Source: CAYOYK01 sp964408185 (GTDB lineage Bacteria; Bacillota; Clostridia; Christensenellales; Aristaeellaceae). From it: a stretch of 16,158 nucleotides of DNA. The translations under genes and the position numbers were made by a program. Shown here piece after piece: positions 6,858 through 12,506 of this stretch. The notes under the pieces were generated by a model. It saw nothing but the letters and a program-made list of their open reading frames with translations. It was not told the DNA's origin and did no database searches. The stretch lies in assembly GCA_964408185.1 (NCBI GenBank), contig CAYOYK010000053.1, forward strand, positions 1 to 16,158. Reading direction: 5' to 3'. Within the stretch, counting starts at the first letter, position 1, and every line of letters begins with the position of its first letter.

Positions 6858-8084
6858 ATGACAAAACGGCTATTGGCTTTCCTGATGGTTCTGCTGCTCC
6901 TGTGCCCGGTCGCGCTGGCCGACGATTCTCAGCCGACCGCAGAGGCATACCCGGTGATGCCCGCCGACGATCCCGTGATCCTTGGCGGCAGCAAGTTTGA
7001 TTACGCCCGGAGCGTCATCGCCACAGAGGACGCGCTCTATGTGAGCGGCTCCACCACCAGCGGCGACGGGGACTTTGCGGGCGACAACCCCACCGGCAAC
7101 ACGCTGGCCTACCTGCTCCGGCTGGACGCATCCGGGCAGATTGTGTGGAAGTACGTCTATGAGCTGCAAAAGGGCTACAACGACTTCGGCTTTATGCAGC
7201 CCATGGCGGATGGCACGCTGCTCAACGACTTTCTATGGTACGGGGACAACGTGAACCAGTATAACGCGATCTTTCAGTGGAACGCGGACGGCAGCGTGCT
7301 CCGTCAGTTTGAGCTGGATACCGGCAACGGCGATCTGGATGTGCGTGCAAACGGCGACGGATACTTTCTGATCGACATCAACCAAGGCGGGCCGCGCATC
7401 TTCCATTGCTATGACGCGCAGGGCAATCTCAAATGGACGCGGGAGTACCCGGAGCTGGCCAACTGCGGCTACTGGCTCGCCCGTGTATCGGACGGCTACC
7501 TGTTGGTCGGGCAGAAAACGCAGCCCGCGCAGGAGGGCCCCGTGAACCACATGATATGCAAGCTGTCGCCGGACGGCGAGCTGCTGTGGCAGACGCTCAG
7601 CGGCGAAAGCGACTTTGGCGGCTTTCAGCGCGCGGCGGTGCTGCCGGACGGCGGCGTGGTGGCCGTCGGCGAATGGTACCTCAACAGCGAGGACGGCGGC
7701 ATGCTCCATGCTGTGCGCGGGTATATCGCCCGGTATGACGCGCAGGGCGCGCTGCTCTGGGAAAAGACGACCGACCTGCCCTACAAAGCGGGCTTTGACG
7801 CGGTGGTCGCAATAGACGGCGGCTATCTGGTCGCCGGCGAGGCCGGAACGGACGCGAATGCCGATGATCCGTCCAGCAAGCGCCTCCTGCACTACTGGCT
7901 GTACGGCGAGGACGGCGAGCTGAAAGGCACTTGGGTCGGCGCAACCGAGGACAGCTACGACTATCCGTACCTTGTAAGCGGCTTTGGCAACGTGTACTTA
8001 GTTTGTACGCTGCGCGACAAGGACTGGACGGCCGGGGTCGGCGATATCTGCGTACAGCGGCTGCGTGTGGACGAGCTGAAATAG
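6858..8084 (+). CDS. Secreted PQQ-like/WD-like beta-propeller protein
   Basis: A 408-residue exported protein. It has a classic signal peptide (MTKRLLAFLMVLLLLCPVALA, cut before DDSQ) and no lipobox or membrane anchor. The body consists of repeated blade-like strands with the pattern D-A-x-G-x-x-x-W or P-D-G-x-x-x-W: LRLDASGQIVWKYVY, FQWNADGSVLRQF, YDAQGNLKWTREY, LSPDGELLWQTL and YDAQGALLWEKTT, alternating with GYLLVG/GGYLVAGEAG-like strands. This is the outer-strand pattern of PQQ-like propellers. A GTG at 6849 is in frame, but the ATG at 6858 sits 6 bases after GAGGTG and begins the signal peptide properly. It follows the M56 stop by 10 bases and is the last gene of that operon. It may be a ligand-binding or surface partner of the sensor. 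No enzymatic residues can be claimed. Confidence 0.82.
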   Translation: MTKRLLAFLMVLLLLCPVALADDSQPTAEAYPVMPADDPVILGGSKFDYARSVIATEDALYVSGSTTSGDGDFAGDNPTGNTLAYLLRLDASGQIVWKYVYELQKGYNDFGFMQPMADGTLLNDFLWYGDNVNQYNAIFQWNADGSVLRQFELDTGNGDLDVRANGDGYFLIDINQGGPRIFHCYDAQGNLKWTREYPELANCGYWLARVSDGYLLVGQKTQPAQEGPVNHMICKLSPDGELLWQTLSGESDFGGFQRAAVLPDGGVVAVGEWYLNSEDGGMLHAVRGYIARYDAQGALLWEKTTDLPYKAGFDAVVAIDGGYLVAGEAGTDANADDPSSKRLLHYWLYGEDGELKGTWVGATEDSYDYPYLVSGFGNVYLVCTLRDKDWTAGVGDICVQRLRVDELK

Positions 8085-8087
8085 AAT

Positions 8088-8121
8088 ACAGGGCGGCGGG
8101 GTGAAAGCCTCGCCGCCCTGT
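8088..8121 (+). terminator. Hairpin terminator of the repressor/M56/propeller operon
   Basis: ACAGGGCGGCG pairs perfectly with CGCCGCCCTGT across a 12-base loop, starting 3 bases after the propeller stop. Only TTGTTG follows, so the U-tract is poor. The position and the 11-bp GC stem still make it the likely end of the operon. Confidence 0.65.
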
Positions 8122-8141
8122 TGTTGAAAACCTCTGCGAGG

Positions 8142-8235
8142 AGCTTGGGGAGCCGCGCTCCCAAACGGGCTCCGCCTTGGGCACACATGCGCAGCGAGGG
8201 AGGCGCGTTCCCTGTGGGCACACCGCCGAAGGCGG
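8142..8235. repeat. Intergenic hairpins in the repeat-rich gap
   Basis: The 8122-8501 gap has no convincing gene. Its first part contains an imperfect stem TTGGGGAGC/GCTCCCAA (8142-8163), two copies of GGGCACAC (near 8179 and 8217) and a perfect CCGCC-GAA-GGCGG hairpin (8223-8235). The arrangement looks like REP-type or non-autonomous repeat debris. No terminal repeats of an insertion sequence are seen. Confidence 0.4.
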
Positions 8236-8238
8236 CAG

Positions 8239-8364
8239 CGACCCGACGCTGAGACGTTTTGGGGAGCATGGCAATCGACAGGGAGCTGGGCGACCACAAT
8301 ACGGGCGGGATCGACCCGACGCTGAGACGTTTTGGGGAGCTGGGCGACCACAATACGGACGGGA
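8239..8364. repeat. Interlocked direct repeats (29 bp and 30 bp, two copies each)
   Basis: A 29-base unit beginning CGACCCGACGCTGAGACG occurs identically at 8239-8267 and 8312-8340. A 30-base unit beginning GGGAGCTGGGCGACCACAAT occurs at 8281-8310 and 8335-8364 with one mismatch. In the second copy the units abut and overlap by GGGAGC. In the first they are separated by 13 bases, so a composite of about 54 bp was duplicated and one copy has gained about 19 bases. No coding role is seen. Confidence 0.85.
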
Positions 8365-8399
8365 GAAAGCGGCGGCGTTGCAAAGCAACGCTCGCTTTT
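8365..8399. repeat. Hairpin GCGTTGC-AAA-GCAACGC between convergent genes
   Basis: A perfect 7-bp stem (8375-8381 with 8385-8391) and a three-base loop are flanked by GAAAGCG and CGCTTTTC arms that extend the pairing imperfectly. It could help terminate the converging transcripts, since T runs lie on both sides, or be one more member of the repeat cluster. Confidence 0.45.
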
Positions 8400-8501
8400 C
8401 ATCGGCCGCGTTCTGTGTGGGAGGCCCTCCGCCCACCGAACAGGCTGCAGGGAAAAGCGCAAGGCTCACCAAAGCAGCCGCGCCGCCTTGGTGGGGCGCT
8501 G

Positions 8502-9089
8502 TCAGTACAGCGTGCGGAGTATGCCGCACAGGATGTCGGCGGTGCGGAGCGGGCCGAAGCGGCTGCTGTCGATCAGCAGATCGCGATGCTCCATCTCGCT
8601 TTTTACGCCGCAATAGCGTTGGCGGTACAGCTCGCGGGCGCGATCGACCTCGCGAATCATGCGCCGCGCCGTCTTTTCGTCCATGCCAAGCCGCTCCACG
8701 CAGTTTTTCAGCCGCGCTTCATACGGCGCGTAGACATACACGCTGTAACGGTTGGGCATATCCCGCAGCAGATAGTCCGCGCACCGTCCCACGATGATGC
8801 AGGATTCCTTCTTGGCCAGATCGCGGATGATGTTCGCCTGCACCTCGAACACCTCCTGCTGCATGCTCGCCAAGCCCATCCCCAGCGGATAGCAGCGCCG
8901 CTCGTAGGCCGAGCCGCCGCTTTCCTCCAGCTTGCTGATCTCCTGCACGCTCTGCCCCATGCGGCGCGCCGTTTTTTCAACGATGTCCCGATCGTAGAAC
9001 TCGATGCCCAAATCTTGGGACATTTTCTGTGCGATGGTTCGGCCCATGCTGGCGAACTGGCGCGACAGCGTGACGACGTATTTGTCCAT
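8502..9089 (-). CDS. Cytidylate-kinase-like family protein (P-loop kinase fold)
   Basis: A 195-residue protein. It starts MDKYVVTLSRQFASMGRTIA, where the family usually has SRxxGSGGxxIA, followed by DLGIEFYDRDIVEKTARR, CIIVGRCADYLLRD at about 97-110 and YVYAPYEARLKNC. This is the AAA_26/cytidylate-kinase-like family common in Clostridia, not the house-keeping CMP kinase itself. The usual Walker Lys position is taken by Met-Gly-Arg (residues 15-17), so substrate and activity are uncertain. The frame is open further upstream, but the ATG at 9089 has AAGGAGAG 4 bases before it and begins the conserved domain. It follows the second permease gene by 16 bases on the same strand, so it is probably the last gene of the transporter operon. 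A functional link with amino-acid uptake is not known. Confidence 0.88.
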   Translation of the reverse strand: MDKYVVTLSRQFASMGRTIAQKMSQDLGIEFYDRDIVEKTARRMGQSVQEISKLEESGGSAYERRCYPLGMGLASMQQEVFEVQANIIRDLAKKESCIIVGRCADYLLRDMPNRYSVYVYAPYEARLKNCVERLGMDEKTARRMIREVDRARELYRQRYCGVKSEMEHRDLLIDSSRFGPLRTADILCGILRTLY

Positions 9090-9105
9090 GGCTCTCTCCT
9101 TCGCG

Positions 9106-9867
9106 TTACGCCGCTTTGGGCGCGCGCAGCCGCCTTTTGCGCGCGGAGCGCACAATGCAGGACAGCGCAAAATTGATGAGAAAGTATATCAGGCACGCCG
9201 CGCCAAACAGCACGAACACATCCGACACGTTGATCGTCCCAAGGCCGTTGTAACGCCCGGCGGCGCTGAGCAGCTGCTTGGTGCGCGCCATCAGCTCGAT
9301 CACCGCGACGTTGGCCAGATATGACGAATCCTTGACGGTCGTGATCACTTGGCTCAGCAGCGTCGGGATGATGTTGCGGAACGCCTGCGGCAGCACGATG
9401 TAGCGCATTACGCGCACCATGCCGAAGCCCTGCGACAGCCCCGCCTCGATCTGCCCGTGCGCCACCGAGTTCAGCCCGCCGCGGACGATCTCCGCAATCA
9501 CAGACGACGTAAACAGTATCAGCGCGACCGCCGCCTTGTACAGCAGCTTCGTTTCCACCGACGACAGCCCGAACATCTTGTGGTTCAGCGCCTTTGGCAG
9601 CGGACAAAAGACGAGGCAAATAAAAATCCACAAAAGCAGCGGCGTATTACGGAAGATCTCAATATAGGCCGTCGAAAGCCACTTGAGAACACGCGTGCGG
9701 CGGCTCACGCAATAGTTGCGCGCCAGCGCGAGCACCGAGCCGAGCGCAAGCCCGATGGCGACCGCGAGCAGCGAGATGACCAGCGTGAACGCAACGCCTT
9801 TGCCCATGTAGAGCAGTATCGCGGGGTTGACGAGCATGGAAAAGCTGGCGGACAGCGTATCCTCCAT
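9106..9867 (-). CDS. Amino-acid ABC transporter permease (second, GluD-like)
   Basis: A 253-residue inner-membrane permease of the HisM/GlnP type. About five hydrophobic helices are visible (GVAFTLVISLLAVAIGLALG, LLLWIFICLVF, AAVALILFTSSVIAEIV and others). The conserved IEIFRNTPLLL precedes the third helix, and the ATPase-contact loop is EAGLSQGFGMVRVMRYIVLP. The C-terminus is very basic (SARKRRLRAPKAA). The ATG at 9867 overlaps the stop of the first permease by one base (TGATG) and has AGGAGGAG just upstream, so the two permeases are translated together, as expected for a heterodimeric channel. Confidence 0.94.
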   Translation of the reverse strand: MEDTLSASFSMLVNPAILLYMGKGVAFTLVISLLAVAIGLALGSVLALARNYCVSRRTRVLKWLSTAYIEIFRNTPLLLWIFICLVFCPLPKALNHKMFGLSSVETKLLYKAAVALILFTSSVIAEIVRGGLNSVAHGQIEAGLSQGFGMVRVMRYIVLPQAFRNIIPTLLSQVITTVKDSSYLANVAVIELMARTKQLLSAAGRYNGLGTINVSDVFVLFGAACLIYFLINFALSCIVRSARKRRLRAPKAA

Positions 9868-10595
9868 CACGGCTCCTCCTCTCCCAGCGCGGCGCGCGCG
9901 ACATGCGCCGTGCGGCTTTCGCGCTTTTTCAGCGAGTTCTCCCAGCGGCTGGCGAGCGTTGACAGCGGGAAGCAGATCAGGAAAAACAGCACACCGCTGA
10001 CGATATAGGCCGGCGCGTACGCGCCGCCTGTGCTTGCGCCCGTCACGAAGCTGTACGTCAGCGAGATCAGGTCTGCGCCGCCGACGATATACAGGCACGA
10101 CGTGTTCTTGACGAGGTTGACCACCTGATTGACCATCGGCGGCAGGATGATCTTAACGCTCTGCGGCAGGATAATATAGACCATCGAGCCCGCATAGCCG
10201 AAGCCCTGCGACTGCGCCGCCTCAAACTGCCCCTTGGGGATCGCCTCGATGCCCGCGCGCACAACCTCGGCGATGTACGCGCCGTGATAGATGCCCAGCG
10301 AGATCATGCCCGTTACCAGCACGCCGAGGCCGCCGCCCGAAAACGCGATGGCGTAGTACAAAAAGCAGAGCTGCAGCAGCAGCGGCGTGTTTTGGATCAG
10401 CTCTACGTACACGCGGCTGATCGCGCGCAGCGCCCGCTTGCCGCTTGTCGCCATCAGGCCGAAGGCCGCGCCCAGCACAAACGCCAGCACAAGCCCCATC
10501 AGCGCCGTAAGCGCCGTGTTGCCCAGCCCCAGCAGAAACGTGCCGCGATAGACCCACACCTTCTGCCACGCGGCCGCGTCCAGGATTTCAGCCAT
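9867..10595 (-). CDS. Amino-acid ABC transporter permease (first, GluC-like)
   Basis: A 242-residue membrane permease of the polar amino-acid uptake family. It shows helix GNTALTALMGLVLAFVLGAA, then VELIQNTPLLLQLCFLYYAI, EVVRAGIEAIPKG and the EAA-type loop EAAQSQGFGYAGSMVYIILP, followed by NQVVNLVKNTSCLYIVGGAD. The frame is open from 10655, but the ATG at 10595 with GGAGGCGAGG before it starts a normal family N-terminus. The upstream residues are read through the hairpin region. Separated from the binding-protein gene by 108 bases containing two hairpins, and joined to the second permease by a one-base overlap. Confidence 0.94.
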   Translation of the reverse strand: MAEILDAAAWQKVWVYRGTFLLGLGNTALTALMGLVLAFVLGAAFGLMATSGKRALRAISRVYVELIQNTPLLLQLCFLYYAIAFSGGGLGVLVTGMISLGIYHGAYIAEVVRAGIEAIPKGQFEAAQSQGFGYAGSMVYIILPQSVKIILPPMVNQVVNLVKNTSCLYIVGGADLISLTYSFVTGASTGGAYAPAYIVSGVLFFLICFPLSTLASRWENSLKKRESRTAHVARAALGEEEP

Positions 10596-10611
10596 GCCCT
10601 CGCCTCCAGTT

Positions 10612-10650
10612 AAAAAAAGGGAGAAGGGCGCTCCGCGCGTCGAAGCGCCC
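10612..10650 (-). terminator. Intra-operon terminator-like hairpin between binding protein and permeases
   Basis: On the minus strand GGGCGCT pairs with AGCGCCC across an 11-base loop and is followed by TTCTCCC and seven T. This is a classic intrinsic terminator placed inside the operon. It would let only part of the transcripts continue into the permeases, giving excess binding protein. Confidence 0.7.
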
Positions 10651-10659
10651 GCCATTGCC

Positions 10660-10696
10660 GCCGCAAGGCTCGCGGGGAAGGCGCGAGCCTTGCGGC
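10660..10696 (-). ncRNA. 15-bp perfect hairpin just after the binding-protein gene
   Basis: GCCGCAAGGCTCGCG and CGCGAGCCTTGCGGC pair completely around a 7-base loop, starting 8 bases past the stop of the binding-protein gene. There is no T run directly after it, so it more likely protects the upstream message 3' end from exonucleases, working with the terminator that follows. Listed as an RNA structure, not a separate gene. Confidence 0.65.
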
Positions 10697-10703
10697 GCGC
10701 CGG

Positions 10704-11531
10704 TTACTTCAGCCCGTAGGCCTCCGCCCAAGCGGCGATGGTGCCGTCCTCCAGCCAGCCGGTCACCAGCTCTTCGCAGTACGCGGAGAAGCCGGAGCCC
10801 TTCTTGGTGGCTACGCCGTAGTCCTGCGGCGCGAATTCCTCCTCGATATAGGAGCGGCCGTCGGTGTGATAGATCGCGAGGATGGACTTGTCCACGCAGA
10901 AAGCGTCGACCTCGCCGGAGCTGAGGGCGATGGAGATGCTCGGATAGTCCTCGTATTGCTGAAAGGTCACGCCGGTCGTCCACGTTGCGGGGTCGAACGT
11001 CGACGCGTCAAACGCCGCGCCGTCGATCAGGCCCGCGTCGATCATCGCCGAAACGAGGCTGCGCGCGGACGTGGAGCCGGACGAAACGCCGACCTTCTTG
11101 CCCACCATGTCGCTGAGCGCCTTGATGCCGGACGCGTCCTCCACCAGCACGCTCACGTGGTCGGTGTAGTAGGGCGTGGTGAAATCCCAGCTTTCCTTGC
11201 GCTCATCGGTGATGGTAAACGTCGCCAGCACGCAGTCGATATCGCCGGAATCCAGCAGCTCGCCGCGCGTGGCGGCGGTGACAGCGGTAAACTCGACCTC
11301 AACGCCGAGCTTCTGCGCAATCGCGTTGGCAATGTCGATTTCCATGCCGCTGTACTCGCCCGTCAGCGTATCCTGATAGCCGAAGCCGACCACGGCGTTC
11401 TTTACGCCCACGTGCAGCACGCCGCGATCCACGATCGCCTGCACGTCGGCATCGACCGTCTCCGCCAGACCGACGCCCAGCATCAGGCTCGCAGCCAGTA
11501 AAAGCGCGGTGATTGTCCTCATAACCTTCAT
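10704..11531 (-). CDS. Extracellular amino-acid-binding protein of the ABC importer (SBP_bac_3, GluB-like)
   Basis: A 275-residue periplasmic-binding-protein-like receptor. The signal peptide is MKVMRTITALLLAASLMLGV followed by GLA, cut before ETVDAD. There is no Cys at the cleavage site, so it is not a typical lipoprotein. The mature part shows family 3 features: GVLHVGVKNAVVGFGYQD, YSGMEIDIANAIAQKLGVEV, CVLATFTITDERKESWDFTT, GKKVGVSSGSTSARSL and VDAFCVDKSILA. It should bind a polar amino acid such as glutamate, glutamine or aspartate; the exact ligand is not readable. An ATG at 11537 is in frame but only 3 bases from GGAGG, while the ATG at 11531 is 9 bases away and is preferred. It lies between the ATPase and the permeases. 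Confidence 0.94.
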   Translation of the reverse strand: MKVMRTITALLLAASLMLGVGLAETVDADVQAIVDRGVLHVGVKNAVVGFGYQDTLTGEYSGMEIDIANAIAQKLGVEVEFTAVTAATRGELLDSGDIDCVLATFTITDERKESWDFTTPYYTDHVSVLVEDASGIKALSDMVGKKVGVSSGSTSARSLVSAMIDAGLIDGAAFDASTFDPATWTTGVTFQQYEDYPSISIALSSGEVDAFCVDKSILAIYHTDGRSYIEEEFAPQDYGVATKKGSGFSAYCEELVTGWLEDGTIAAWAEAYGLK

Positions 11532-11615
11532 GTTCATCGTCCTCCATTCGTTCGTTTGCGCGGCTTTTTGCGGCGGCGCTGTATTCAGAAAAGGCGTTGG
11601 CCTTTGCTGTCGTTC

Positions 11616-12338
11616 TTACCGAATGATCTTGCCCAAAAATTGACGCACGCGCTCGTTTTCAGGGTTCTCGAAGAAGTGCTCCGGCTTGCCCTCCTCGATG
11701 ATCTGCCCGTCCGCCATAAACACGATGCGGTCGGCGACCTGCCGCGCGAAGCCCATCTCGTGTGTCACCACGACCATCGTGATGTTCTCCTTCGCCAGAC
11801 GAATCATCACGTCCAGCACCTCCTGAATCGTCTCCGGGTCAAGCGCTGAGGTCGGCTCGTCAAACAGGATGATGCGCGTCTGCGCGCAAAGCGCGCGGGC
11901 GATGGCGATGCGCTGCTGCTGGCCGCCCGACAGCGTGGTGGGATAGGCGTGCGCCTTGTCCGTCAGCCCGACCACGTCCAGGTAGTGGTACGCCAGCTCC
12001 TCGGCCTCCCTGCGGGTTTTGCCGTGCAGCTTGATCGGCGCGAGCGTAAGGTTTTTCAGCACCGACATATGCGGATACAGGTTGAATTGCTGAAAGACCA
12101 TGGAGGTCGTGTCCCGCACAAGGCGCGTGCGGTTGTGCGCTGTCAGCAGCTGCCCGTTGATGAACACCTGCCCGCTCGTCGGCTCCTCCAGATAGTTCAT
12201 GCAGCGCACCGTCGTGGACTTGCCAGAGCCGGAAGGGCCGATGATAACGAGCTTTTCGCCCTCCGCGACCTCCAAGCATACGTCCTTGAGGACGTGCAGA
12301 TCGCCAAAGAACTTGTTGACGTGCTCCAGCCGAATCAT
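11616..12338 (-). CDS. Amino-acid ABC transporter ATP-binding protein (GlnQ/GluA type)
   Basis: A 240-residue ATPase driving the importer from the cytoplasmic side. Walker A GPSGSGKST lies at 34-42, the Q-loop FQQFNLYPHMSV at 82-93, the signature LSGGQQQR at 136-143, Walker B IILFDEPTSALD at 156-167 and the switch His in THEMG at 193. The ending GKPEHFFENPENERVRQFL is typical of polar amino-acid transporters. The frame is open to 12401, but the ATG at 12338 follows AAGGAGG by 5 bases. It is the first gene of the transporter operon, with a 100-base structured leader. The 84 bases after it contain a weak 6-bp hairpin (11590-11605) and no gene. Confidence 0.97.
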   Translation of the reverse strand: MIRLEHVNKFFGDLHVLKDVCLEVAEGEKLVIIGPSGSGKSTTVRCMNYLEEPTSGQVFINGQLLTAHNRTRLVRDTTSMVFQQFNLYPHMSVLKNLTLAPIKLHGKTRREAEELAYHYLDVVGLTDKAHAYPTTLSGGQQQRIAIARALCAQTRIILFDEPTSALDPETIQEVLDVMIRLAKENITMVVVTHEMGFARQVADRIVFMADGQIIEEGKPEHFFENPENERVRQFLGKIIR

Positions 12339-12353
12339 GGCTTCCTCCTTGCC

Positions 12354-12376
12354 GCCGTCTTGCGACGGCTCCGTCG
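12354..12376 (-). promoter_or_regulatory. Mutually exclusive small hairpins next to the ATPase ribosome site
   Basis: In the leader RNA GCCGTC-GCAA-GACGGC forms a 6-bp stem with a GNRA loop (12354-12369), 3 bases before the AAGGAGG site (12344-12350). CGACGG can instead pair with the same CCGTCG arm (12363-12376). The shared arm means only one can form at a time. Whether this controls translation is unknown. Confidence 0.4.
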
Positions 12377-12388
12377 GGGTGTATCGGG

Positions 12389-12432
12389 AAAGAAAAAGCA
12401 AAAGGACGCTTCGATCCGAAGATCAAGCGCCC
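12389..12432 (-). terminator. Leader terminator/attenuator of the amino-acid transporter operon
   Basis: GGGCGCTTGATC pairs with GATCGAAGCGTCC (one wobble, one bulge) around a short loop and is followed by TTTTGCTTTTTC. It lies directly after the predicted transcription start and before the first gene. It can stop readthrough from the acetolactate-synthase gene upstream, and it may also attenuate the operon itself. Confidence 0.65.
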
Positions 12433-12444
12433 TTGCTTATCGGC

Positions 12445-12473
12445 AATATAGCACATCAAAATCCCGCTGTCAA
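12445..12473 (-). promoter_or_regulatory. Promoter of the amino-acid transporter operon
   Basis: TTGACA, 17 bases, TATATT on the minus strand, lying 33 bases after the stop of the acetolactate-synthase-like gene. Transcription should begin near 12438, leaving a leader of about 100 bases before the ATPase ATG. Confidence 0.85.
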
Positions 12474-12506
12474 TCGCCCGGCGGCGTAAAAACAGCGTTT
12501 GAACAA

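Noticed and set aside
8239..8340. 29-bp direct repeat considered as a CRISPR array
   Set aside because: There are only two copies, the spacing is inconsistent, one copy overlaps a second repeat, and no cas gene is near.
7681..9176. Open frames of about 300 codons on both strands across 7681-9176
   Set aside because: They run through the propeller and kinase-like genes in wrong frames and through the repeat gap. They have no family features, and the translations are made of repeat sequence.
11590..11605. Hairpin AAAGGC-GTTG-GCCTTT between the ATPase and binding-protein genes as a terminator
   Set aside because: The stem has only six pairs and the U-tract on the operon strand is minimal. It is better seen as a minor structure in an 84-base gap.
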